Below are positions 50,488 to 62,127 of a stretch of DNA of 64,000 nt, in pieces. Each line of letters opens with the position of its first letter. Positions within the stretch are counted from its first letter, which is position 1. The stretch spans positions 15,573,019 to 15,637,018 of the forward strand of contig NC_058504.1 in assembly GCF_020382885.2 (NCBI RefSeq), in the 5' to 3' direction. Under the pieces are notes generated by a model, which was given only the letters and a program-made list of their open reading frames with translations, did not search any database and was not told where the DNA came from. The stretch is from Scatophagus argus. Lineage: Eukaryota > Chordata > Actinopteri > Scatophagidae. The position numbers were made by a program, and so were the translations under genes.

Positions 50488-53400
50488 TTATACATTTATC
50501 TCTGCTACATTGTTGTTTGTTACTGCCGGTGAGGGCTTACTCTTAAGTCCTTCAGTGGCGCACCTGGAGGTTTCCATAAGGAGCAAACGAGGAACACAAA
50601 GAGCTAGAAGGATTGTCTTGTATTCTTTCCGGAAGTTTTGGTTTAGTAGTCCATATATAATAGCGTTGAGGCAGCTGTTGAAGTAAGCCATAAAGTAACT
50701 TGTGACAAATAGCCACTCAGGTATGTTGGGTGCAACTTTCACAGGGTTAATTGCTACAGCCAGACCTATGAGGTTCAGTGGTGCCCAGCATATTGCAAAC
50801 AGCACGAACACCATAAACATAGTCAGGAAGTTTCTCACGTCACTGGGTTTCAGTTTGGTCCTTTGCTCTGGTTTAACCCGATGCTTCACTTGAATCACCA
50901 GCACCCATATCCTCATGTAGCAGTAGGACACCACCAGCACCGGGATCAGAAAGTGAATAACCACCACTGAGATTGTATAGTATGAGCTGACTGTCTGAGT
51001 GAAGGTGCAGGAGTAGATGCGGGGATCATACTGCAGCGAGCCAACAAAGAAGTTGGGAACGGTGGCAATGGCCGTGAGCAACCAGGTGAGGCCCAGGTAA
51101 CAGCAAGTGTTCCTCAGGCTGTACAGGCGGTCATAGTGGAGGCTGTGGCAGATATAGCAGTAGCGGTTGATGGCAATGGCTGTGATGTTGAAGATGGAGC
51201 CGATGACGCTTAGGCCCATGATGAAGCCGCTGGCTTGGCAGTGTAGATCCCCCATGGTCCAATCATTGTGGAAGATGGCTGTCAGGACCAGAGGGTAGGG
51301 GTACAATGCCACCACCAGGTCCGCCACGGACAAACTCACCACAAAGATGTTTCCTGCAGAAACATTGGACGTTTATCAGACTATACATGACCCAAACTTC
51401 TGTATATTTCAAGCACAGTGCACTCCTTTTTCACTTTTTGCTTTGGGTTAAATTCCTTAAAATAAACTCGGTCACTGGGGATACAACTGTGACTTGCCAT
51501 CATACAAGAGCAGCTTCATTGTGCCTTCTGTGGCTCACTCTGATGAGGCTTTTACCATGTGCCATCCACTGTACTGATGTGTATCCAGGCATATGCTTTT
51601 TTGTCACAGCTCTCTCTGTTGCAACCCCCCATTTTTCCTCACCGTAACTGTTTTAAAAACATTTTTAGCCTTGCAAGTTCTGTGTGTCTGTGGATGGCAT
51701 TTAAATTTGGTACAGATATTGATCATACTTGGATAGCAAAGCCATGAGGATCAGACATCCACCTTAGGATGAACTGTAACAACTGGAGATGCATTAAGTT
51801 TTCATTAACCACTGCAGGACTAATATAGACTTCTTATCAGCTATAGCTTGTGTTTAGTGTTAATTAGTAAATGTTAGCATGCTAACACACTCAGCTAAGG
51901 GGGTGATTATGGTAAATATAAACATTTAACGTGTTAGCAGTCAGCTACAGGCAGCTTACCACAGTGGTGGTGGTAGGCATAAGTGTAGGCGAGACTGTTG
52001 TTTATTGCAATGGTTTAAGTATGTAAGCAACAACATCTTAATAAAATGCTCAAATAAGGCCGTTCTTGATTCAAAGCTTCTTTGCCCTGGGAACAGACAC
52101 TGGAACATTAAGTTGGACTATATAAAACCAGGACATGGGTGATTTTAGCTTCACATTACATACAAAGAGTTCCTGTCCTCATGAGGTTGACGCTGATGTT
52201 AGTGTGACACTAGACCTCCTCAGAAGACATGATTCATAGAAAATGACGTCTGATATTGTTACAGTGCAGCTGTTCTGGGAGGGGGAAAATAAAGCAATAA
52301 ATCAAATTGCAATGTTGTATCAGATAAGAGGACACATGACAAGAACATAAACGGAGTCACAATGCAACTGAGCTGGTGTTTTGCAGAAGTCTCCATTTCC
52401 CATGGTTTTTGCGTAGATGTTGTGCAAATAAATGGTATAGTATGTGTGCGAACTACACATTTTACAAGACATATGATGAAGTGGAAATGTTGCCCAAATA
52501 AACCCAACGTTTGCTGTCATTACAGCCAGTACAGTTCACACCCTTTATCATACAGAGAGTAGCACAATGCTGATAGAAGCTACATAACAAAAACAAACCA
52601 GTCCAGAAATATGATTACACACTGCTTGTCATTACCAATGTTTAGCCAGTTCCCCTTGCACCATGACATCACTGTTTAGAATATAAACATGTATGTTTTC
52701 TGTAAAAGATTGTATATAACGTGTCTCATTTTAACAACATTTTGTGTCAGACATGGGGTGATTCCAGGGTTGATATAACATAAGCCGCCTTCTGAGGTTG
52801 AAACGTGAAGGCGCAAAGCTCCCTCTCACTCAGACAACAGCTGAAATAACAGCGTTTGATTGGCAGATATGAATTTAAAACACATGTTGGCCATCAATCC
52901 TTGGCGTTTAAAGCTTGTTGTAATCTGTGCTTCACAGGAACAACATTGTGTTGTTTAGCGACCAGTCCAGTTTTAATTTACTTGCCTGAGCTTGATCCAA
53001 ACCAATAGAAACAATAATAAAAAGCATATAACATTATAAACTATTACAAAGCTTAAATGTAAATTTATTCATAATTTGGGGTCTTTTCTTAATCCCTTTA
53101 TTTATTTTTAGAAGGAAATGAGATGTTGGTTTCACATTTTTCCACAGACGACGTATGATTTCCAGGTTACTAAAACCCTATGAGCCCTCTCTCAAGCCCT
53201 CTGAGATAAAAATAAAAGCATTTGTTCTTCATCCTCGAGTCAGCTCAGTGGGCAAATCTGTCAGATTGTATTTGTGAAACTCACAGTGCTTGCTGTGTGC
53301 ATTTGTCATTGCGCAGAGGTTTGATTCCTTGCTGACATCATGCAGCTCAGAGTTATCATGTGCACCGGCTGGACAGGGCATGCTACAGCTCTCTTTGGCT

Positions 53401-56400
53401 GAACCCTCTATCCCCCTTATTGTCAAGAGGATGAGGTAAGTGCTAAAATACAGACGAAAGGATCGCTGCGAAGCAACCAGATAATTGTCTTTGTTTTGTT
53501 GGCATCCATGACTAAAACACTGGATGACATGTTACTTCTTGCTGTTTAATTAACCAACTTAGCTGGCCCGAAGCTCATCACACCCAAATTTGTTACTTTA
53601 GTGTAAAAGAACGATCCAACAAAGACGTTCTCACTCTCGAATACCAGAGTAAAGCTGTGCCCACAGAATCTTTGAGAGCTATTATTAACAATGAGTGAGA
53701 CGCCAGTTGGATAGAGCTTAACCTGAATGCTGATTGGTTGCAGTTGCAGGCCTTCAGGGACAGCTGACATGCAGCCTTTAAGTTCTCTGACACCACCGGC
53801 TCTGTAATTATCCTGAATATTCTCACAAAACTCTCAAACAAGAGATTTTTGCTTTAAAGTGACTCCAGAGAGTTCAGTCACCACCCCATGTATTCCCCCC
53901 ACCCACGCCCCCGTGCGTTAATCTCCTTTTGTCTGTCGCATACAGAAATTTTGGCAATTGAAACCTAAATCAAAACAATGCAGCAGAGAACTCTTCAGCT
54001 TTGCATGGGAAATGAAAAGGGAGGTATGGAGGAATTGCTACATAATGAAGAAGAAAGTAAAAGAGATAAACAAAGCAAAAGACAAGACAAAAGGCTGCCA
54101 ACTGATTTCCGATATGATGACTTGCACGGCTGTGTGCAAACGTGAATCACAAGGGCTTATGCTTCTCTGTCAAACCCATGGTCTGTACCCCATCACTCTC
54201 ACTGCTCATACAGGAAACGTGATATACTACACTTTGATTCACCCGGCTATATTTGTACACCTTTGAAAGGAAGCTGAATTCATAACAATGTGTAGGAGGA
54301 CTGGCATTGCTTGAATTCAGCTGAATGTCAACAGGACTCATTAAGTTGGATTACATTAAGTTAGATTATATTCAATTTACTCAACGTGTTATCATAAGTA
54401 AGCAAGAATAGCCTTTTGGCAAGGGTGGTGATGAATTAGCAGTGACTACTTCATGAACTCATGTTCAAGGGGGCCGTAGAATTCTTTTCTGAGAAGTTTA
54501 ACATTAAACTGACACAAGCTGCCTTTTGGTGATGCAGCCCTCTATGAGCTCCAGCTAAAAACATCAGCGTCATCATCAAAGGCCACCTACCAATCAGACC
54601 TCCTCAGTCTGACGAAATAAGACTCAGTTGCCCAGAGAGAAATCGGATCGTTTGGACACAAGCAGTATCTGGTCTAACAGTATTTCATGGGCATAACCCA
54701 GAAAAAAACTTCCCAGAGTAGCAGGAAAGATTCTATGTAATGTAAACGATCCTAATCCTAATCTGATAATATCCTGCCTCCACACTGACCTCATTAGAAA
54801 ACTGAATGTCTTCTACAATTTTGTTGTCAGGGAAGGCATATATGTTTAACGTAGTGTACTAAGTGAGATTCCCTGTGGATCTGTGCTGTCAATTTATACT
54901 GGCTTCTGGTTTGACTCACTGTCCTCTGACTCAATTAACCCCCACCCGTCCATTTCTTTAGGTTTTATTCATGACTGTGGGGTGACTGAGGGGATGTCGT
55001 GCATGATTTGACAAAAGTCCATCCTCAGCTCCTGACATGAAGGTGAAAGCTGCACGCACACATTCTTTGACTATTTCCTCCATGTGCTGCCCTTCATCGT
55101 TCTCTTCTTTCTCTGTCCCTCTCGCTCTTTCTTTCTCTCGCTCTATCCCCCTCTCTCGCGAGTGCATTTTATGAGTGTATTTTTAGAATGGTTAACCCCA
55201 GTGGGAAACTCTAGTGTTAACACCCCATTGGCAGTAGTGCCATGCTCTACCCTTTGAAGATTCGCTGGTTAGATCCTATTACATTTGGACCCTTGAGAGA
55301 ACCTGCAAACTTCTGAAAATGGAACATATGGTACCAATTCTCAGATATATGAAGATATACCATTACTCAGAAGGTGAACTAGCATCTACTGAATGTGTGC
55401 ACGGGCGTGTGGTTTTTGAAGCGTTTTGAGTGGTGGATAGAGGAGGGATATGTGCAGGGGGTGTGTGAGGTGAGTGAAGCAGAGCGGAAAGATCCTAATG
55501 CTGTGTGTAATGTGGTAGAGGAGATGGGATGTTTTCTGCCTGGATTCTGTAAAAATGTATGTCTGGCTATAGTCTTAACCCAATATAAATCATACAACAA
55601 TACATCACTCACGAGTCAGTTTGTGAACCCCGGGGATGTTATTGTGTTAAATTGTACTTGTCAACCTTTCTCAAAACAGCCATCAGTCACATAAACAGTT
55701 TTTTGTTTTTTGTTTTTTTAATGACAGATCAGCTGCAGCTGTTTGCCCATCTTCAGCAGCGTCCACACTTTGCCTTTGGAAACTCCGTGCAATTAAACAT
55801 TCATACAAAGCGAGCCAAATATACACACGGCTTGTTAAGGGCAGAGAGGAGACTAATGACAAGTTCAGATACACAGAGATAATAGCGTGAGATGGAGGCT
55901 TTGAGCTTCTGCTAGAGTTTTGGATTTCTACTCACACATGCCAGCAAATAGCGAGGACTCGTGTGTGACTAGACCTGTCAGTTAGTCCAATTAGAGTAGA
56001 AGAACAGTGACATGAGGTCTGTAATCAGTGCCGTGTCCACAGTCCATGAGCATGGAGAGGACTTGTGAACAGGCCATTTACTCCTACACTCTTGTTTGAG
56101 ACCAGTAGACTTTGGCATCTTTGCAAACTGGATAATCAAATTATTTTTTGGGCTCCTAAACTTCTTGCCGAACTGCATTTGGCTGTTGTACACGGGAATA
56201 CATTAGATGTGTTATGTAAAGTATTTGAAATTGTAATTAAAAGCTCATTATTCCAATTGCTCGCTGACCTTATCCCACTGACCAATTCGAATGCTCTCAT
56301 TAGCATCATGTTGTGATCGCCGAGTTTAGTCCTGTGCTTCACCAGAAGGCTCTCCTAAACTGACTTTTAACCACAGACCATGTGTGTAATGGTGCACTGT

Positions 56401-58280
56401 GCTTGAGCAGGTTCAAAGCAGCGCATCATCAAAACTATAGTTTTTCTGAAGCCTTCTTTCTGTTTTCAGCCTCTGACAACAAGTCTCAGTGTTCTGGGTG
56501 GGAAAAAACAAATCACAAGTTCTGATCATATATTTAAAGTAAAATGTGTTTTATCGTTCTTGTGATTGCAGAATATAATAGCCTATGTATTTTATTTTAC
56601 CAAGACTGCTTCTTGAGGCACAAACCCTGTAGGGCGTCGTTATATGTTGATTGCAGAGACTGTCCTGTGACTGGTTCTTTAATTCATTTATTTTTTTGTC
56701 ACTTCCCTAGTTTTTTCTGCCAGACAAAAAAACAGACCCTGAGTATCAAGATATTACCAGTTTATAAAAGGAAATGGACACCAATGCACGCGATTTGCGG
56801 CCTCAGATATGACTGATAATTGCATTTCTTCGGGGTTGTACAAAAATCACAAGAATAACTAGGGTGGAGTGCGGGTGGGAGTGGACCTTATGTTATATAT
56901 TTTTAAAAGATCCGCTGATATGCATGTTTCTTACAAACGGGCTCAGGGAGTTAGCTATTTTATGTTAGCTACTATTGAATTATAATGAGAAAAACACATG
57001 TTGTTCTCTGCATGTGGTACACATGAAAGTTGTAAACTATTTTGGTGTATCTCTTTGTGAAACTAACTATATTGCAAGGAAAGTTTGAGGGGAAAATATA
57101 AAAAATAGACCCACCCCTGCTCTTCCCAATGCCTCAGACCAGCCTTCCTTTATCCAAAAGAAAAACGACCAACTCCTTACACTTTTCTGACTACCATAAT
57201 AATTTTCTTACAATACCTGAGTTTATAAACTAAGGAAACAATTTATGGACTAATTTTCAAGATAGTGAACCCCACTGGAAATGTCAGAACCTGATTTGGT
57301 GGCAATTTGACACAACTACAGCGCAGAAAGTAAAGAGGGCAATTGAAAGTTGATGGCATATTTTCCAAAAAAGAAAAATGGCACTGACGTGACCGTAACA
57401 AATGTATTCTTCACCTTCACACTGCTGTCAGGACACTTAAAATGTAAGGCAACAAAATACGAGGTTGTGTTCGACATAAAACCTGCACAAAAGGACATAG
57501 AATCTATACGATGTCTCTCACCTTGGCTGCTCATGGGACAATAAGGGTCCTAATATATGGAGGCATGTGATTTATCTGGAATGGAGAACCAAGGATAAAG
57601 CCAGATGGAGGGGAGAGGTTATTATTTATGAAGAGATACGAAGGCAGACAGGCAAGGCTGTGGAAAGTCCATCACACTGAGAAAGGAGACTCACTTCAGA
57701 TAGCAGCCTGGCTGTCAGACACAATCAGGTCACACGCTACATGTTATATTACATAATTTTAGTCATGAATGAACAGAGCGGGGCATCCCACATGCTGTAG
57801 GACATTGAGACAAAGGCTTTTCTCATAGGCTTTGATTTGTGTAAATAATTAGAGTGAATTGTTAAACGATAATGTAACGTTTTCTTAGACATTAATTTTC
57901 ATCAAATTAAAAAAAAAAAAAAACAACTAACTTTCCCAGCTCTATTTTCAGTGTCTGCTTGTCAGTAAACTGGGGTTATTTCAGGTGTCTTGACCATTTA
58001 AGCTGCCACTTCCATCATTTCCTGACACATCTTTGGAGCTATTCCAAAACCATCATTTCATCATTTGTTTTCTTAATCTCTCACCTGCATTCCTGAGTTT
58101 TTTGTTCCTGTACACGGACAGGATGACGAGGACATTGCCCAGGATGTCTACCACGATGGTGAAGATCAGCACGCTGGCCAGCGCAGTGGACACTCCAGAG
58201 GAGAAGGCGCTAAGTCGGCGGTCGCTCTCATTCCGAGACAAACAGTTCGACCCGTTCACATCCCTCACCTCTAAATCCAT
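50488..58280 (-). CDS. mtnr1c: Melatonin receptor Mel1c (GPR50 orthologue)
   Basis: Two exons on the minus strand, 58085-58280 and 50488-51353, joined in phase 1 to 353 aa. The single intron after KLRNAG is the conserved melatonin-receptor intron in the first intracellular loop. The class A GPCR has seven helices. Its melatonin-family marks are NRYCYICHS in place of DRY, and [12 protein letters not shown] in place of NPxxY. The N-terminus carries two N-glycosylation sites (NGS, NES). It couples melatonin to Gi/cAMP. Neighbouring vma21 mirrors human VMA21-GPR50 on Xq28, which points to the Mel1c/GPR50 type rather than Mel1a or Mel1b. The cytoplasmic tail is short (ends AEINV), so it lacks the long extension of mammalian GPR50 and should still be a working receptor. 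An in-frame stop lies before the ATG at 58280. Confidence 0.92.
51354..58084. other. mtnr1c: mtnr1c intron (6.7 kb)
   Basis: Large intron with donor CAG|GTGAGA and acceptor TTTCTGCAG. It includes a degenerate repeat (51690-52000), a pyrimidine-rich stretch near 55085-55160 and a poly-A run near 57910. No gene is recognised inside it; frames such as 53546-53841 and 55395-55694 look like chance. Confidence 0.6.
51690..52000. repeat. Degenerate interspersed repeat (GTTAGCATGCTAAC-type)
   Basis: GGATGAACTGTAACAACT, ATGTTAGCATGCTAACACAC and GTGATTATGGTAAATATAAAC follow in the order of a repeat common in percomorph genomes. Ends are diffuse and the family name is uncertain. Confidence 0.55.
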
Positions 58281-59949
58281 CTCCCCTCAGGGTGCAGGGG
58301 CCATGGTGGAACTACTCCAGTGCTCAACTGAAAGCAGAGAAATATTTACAGACCAAAAAAGAAAGAAAAAAATTAAAAGGGATTTAACTGGAGGGGGGAG
58401 TCTTAAACTTTGTAAGGGACGAAACCGCGCTCACTGTCCGTCTGAGGAGTAGGAGGAGGATGAAGACGCGGACCATGGCATGGTCGGTAGAGTACTAACA
58501 GATCATTAAACATGCAGGGAATTTGAAGAAATTAGTTTCTGAGGCGGGGAAGAGGCCAGGAGCTCTAGTTTGACCGCCGCACTCCCTGCAGTCGTCTCCG
58601 TGCGCGCTGCTCCACTCTGCCAGGAGGTCTCGTTCAGAAGGAGCGCGAGCGCTTTCCTGCGCGCAACAGACCTGCGAACAGGATGCGAAGCTCACACGCG
58701 ATGCGATGGAAGGCACCGCGTTGCGTTGACTTTTGAAGGCAGTAACATAAAGGATGCATTTCCAATCAGGCCAGGCTGATTGGAGCGTTTGTTACCCATC
58801 TGTTCATCTAGATTACGAGCGTTTTCAAAACTGTAAATCTGTAGTTTGCGATATATCCGTCCTGAGCTCTGCTCTACGCTTGTCTCATTAAATAACAACT
58901 ATAGCACCACTCTGAATGTGGAGTTATAGAAAATCGGCCCAAGAATGCTGTATCTTAATTTTAATTTTAAGGTTTACAACACAACAACTTGTTTAGTTTC
59001 TCACGGATCTTCAGTGGCTATAGAACACACAGCCTTTCCTTCATTTGCATGGAAATGGCGCCTTCATGTGTCCAGCGGAGACTTTTGCAAACAGTGGAAA
59101 AGCACAGACAACTGGTTGATGCTGTATTTTACCACTGCTTGTTACGTAAGAAAGGTTCATTATAAATTGTGCATCACCGGTGTTATATAAAGCACTTCTG
59201 CAACAATACATCAAAGCACTACAGAACATACTGAAGTTATACGAGTCCTTCATTTCTAGTTTTTTAACTGAACAAGCCGGTGCTGAAAGTCGTGATATGA
59301 GAGGAGAACATACTGAAAAATTCCCATGACCGTTGAAGTCCAAAGAGATTTCTTCAAATGTCTTGTCTATCCCAAGGCTGTGCAGTTGCCCTCTTTGCCC
59401 TGTTGCCAACTGTGGATGAGTTGCTTTTTGGTAATTTGATTAGTTTCAAATTTGTAAGGGAATTTCCACAAAACTGCTAAAGTATCTGCATTTTTATGAA
59501 ATGTGGCCCTGAAAATCTGGTTCTTTTTGGTTTATATTGTGCCTACAGGTGCATTTTCCTAAATAAATCTGTGAAAATCAAATGACTACAAATTAACTGA
59601 CATGCAGTTGTTTTCTAAATGAAATTAAGCTACTGGAACACATCTGGAATCTGCAGCGTGTACTTTACTTGAAGGCGAACAGGGTGCCAACGGCAAACTT
59701 AGCCAGGGTCCAACCAAAGGCACAGAACACAAAGAGATTCAGCTTACAATCACAGAGATAAACCCTGGACAGATATTTACATTTGAGTAAACATTTCTGT
59801 CAATCAGTGTATTCATTTATCAACCAATCATTGCAGCTCTACTTCATATATGGGTAAAATGAAAATTATCATAATATTAACATGTATGATTCCAGTGATT
59901 GATTAGCAGAGATAAACATACAACTGTAATCAGAAGAGTGCTAAGGTCT

Positions 59950-60140
59950 GATAGAGAGCCTCATCACATGGTGCAAAGACAATATCAGCAAAACCACTGA
60001 GCTTGTTGTGGTCTTCAGTGATTACAGAGACCTTGACCTTTGACCTCCAAAATCTAATCCTTGAGTCTAGGTGGACGTGAGGGCCAAATGTGAGGAAATT
60101 TCGTCAAGGCGTTCCCGAGACACCGTAACGCAGGGGTGTG
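59950..60140 (+). repeat. Degenerate repeat with a possible LINE scrap
   Basis: TGGTGCAAAGACAATATCAG translates to WCKDN followed by ISKTTELVVVF, resembling the WC.DN....SKTKELVVDF motif of fish non-LTR reverse transcriptases. It is directly followed by ACCTTGACCTTTGACCTCC, TTGAGTCTAGGTGGACGTG and GTCAAGGCGTTCCCGAGACA, which match another repeat frequent in percomorphs. Both pieces are short and decayed. Confidence 0.5.
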
Positions 60141-61451
60141 CTGATGCTGATATGGGTGTGTGTGTGTCTTGGTTGATATTCAATATTAATGCTGGCTAGT
60201 TTACAAGCAAAACAATCCCAAATTAGTAATAAGGGGATAAACATAAAAGACAAAGCCGCTCTCATTGGTTGGCAGTGGGTGAAATTTCACATTAATGGAG
60301 TACATCTCTCATTCAGTAATTTCCATGTAGCTTAATTACTGAACTTAACAAGGCTGTCCTGCCACAGCTTGAATTAGCATGGGTAACAAACTAATGTGAG
60401 AATAACAAAAACAAAAAGCTCCTTGATACCAATATAAACACACGCTTGACTGAAATTATGTGTGAGTCGAGTCGCTTTATGTCATCTCTGCACACAACAG
60501 GAGAGGTTTACTTGTAGAAAGCAAACTGCTGCAGACTACATAGAGTCTGCATGCAGTCGGTGTTACTATGGCAATTAAATGGCTCCTTAACGAGTCTTTT
60601 CTACAGCTAGACTGGATTCATGCCATTTTCACACATTCTCAGGATGAAGCTTCAGCAGTCAGTGTAGTTACGTGTGACCTCATCCCAGAGGTTAAACATG
60701 CCTTACCTGCCTGCTGCGTCTTCATAAACATTTTTATGGTAACGGAAAGAAAAACATTCAGTGTAATATGAAAAAAAAACCCAAAACTTGCCCATCACCA
60801 AACAGCCTGCGAAAAGCAACGTGCCTGCGGACGCAATTAAGCATCTGCAAACTAGATGTTGTTTCTTGGGGTATGGAGGGAACTAAATAGGGACTACTGC
60901 AAACATCGTTTCATTTGAAATCTAGTTTTTAATAGAAGACAATTGCTCTGTCAAATTGGACACCAGCAGCACAGCTGGGTGTAGAGTTGCTGCCCTACTT
61001 ATTCATTGTGTTGTGAACCAGCAGCCTGAAGAAATTCAATTATACAATGCTTGTAGAATTTCATAATCTGCAGATGATGTTACCAACTTCCCAAGTAACT
61101 GTTATCCTTTGTCATTTAACTTATGTCACCTGCACCTACAGGACAAAATCGTGTATTAACTTATTAAAAACTGGTCTTTATCTTCTTATCATCTCATCGC
61201 CACGGTCTCCAGTAAAAATTGTCTGAATTCACCAGCAGCATGTTGTGCTGCTGTGCTGCTGCAGTCAATAGACCAGTGGTTCCCAAATCTTGGGGCAGTG
61301 TGGGACTTTAAAATGCAAACTAAAGTAAAAGCAAGTTTTGTTTTTGACTGTGATAGAGAAAACTTAAGTCTTTAAATGTTTTTATGAAGACCTTCAGTCA
61401 CTCAGTCATATTATTGTAACTACGCACATTTTAATCATACTTCCATCCACT

Positions 61452-61471
61452 TCATCATCATCATCATCATC
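61452..61471. repeat. (TCA)n microsatellite
   Basis: Six TCA units. Confidence 0.85.
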
Positions 61472-62127
61472 CACTTTTATTCATCTCTCAATGTGCAAAA
61501 CCAGATTTTTCATTTTATCCATTTTCAGAGTACATTTCTCAAAGAACGTCACTGAACACACTTACCATACATTTCCATCTTTTCACTTACTACTGCACCT
61601 ATGTATATTTGTGCCTTTTTTCACCATATGCTTTCAGTACTTTACATTGAAAATATGGCTATGATTGTTAGCATAATTACTTGGACACAGAATGTGACAG
61701 ATCTAAGGCACTAGAAGTCATAGACTACAGTCTGCTGAAGCACACAGAAATCTAGGACAGTGAGGGTAAAGACAAAATATTCACAGCAGGGTTTTTTTTT
61801 CTGCTCGGCAATTGCATGTGACATAAGAGTCATACATACATGGAAAATAGAAAACCACAACACATGATTCATTTCTTCTTTCTTAGCCAAAATATAGGAG
61901 CTCATGTATGCAGCCTTTGTATTAAGATGGGCTTCATCACAGTTCGGCATATGAAGAGCCTCCTCTTTCTCCAGAAATGATTTACCCATAGAAAATGACA
62001 TATAGGCACAATTATGTCCGGGTGTGGCTAATCTCCATTTGAGGCCAAGGTCCGAATGCAGCCAAGCCTGAGAAGTGGACACAGGTGGCAGCTTGCGGTG
62101 GAATTCACAGCACCTGATTAAACACCA

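Larger units (their letters stand above)
58281..62127. other. Gap between mtnr1c promoter and neurl1b 3' end
   Basis: The first 500 bp (58281-58790) are CpG-rich and probably hold the mtnr1c promoter and 5' UTR. The rest contains a repeat fragment at 59950-60140, a short TG run (60155-60167) and a TCA microsatellite (61452-61471). The part next to 62128 is presumably the neurl1b 3' UTR; TTTATT near 61476 is a possible minus-strand poly(A) signal. Confidence 0.5.

Noticed and set aside
55395-55694. 99-codon plus-strand frame in the mtnr1c intron
   Set aside because: No homology recognised, and it ends in low-complexity sequence.
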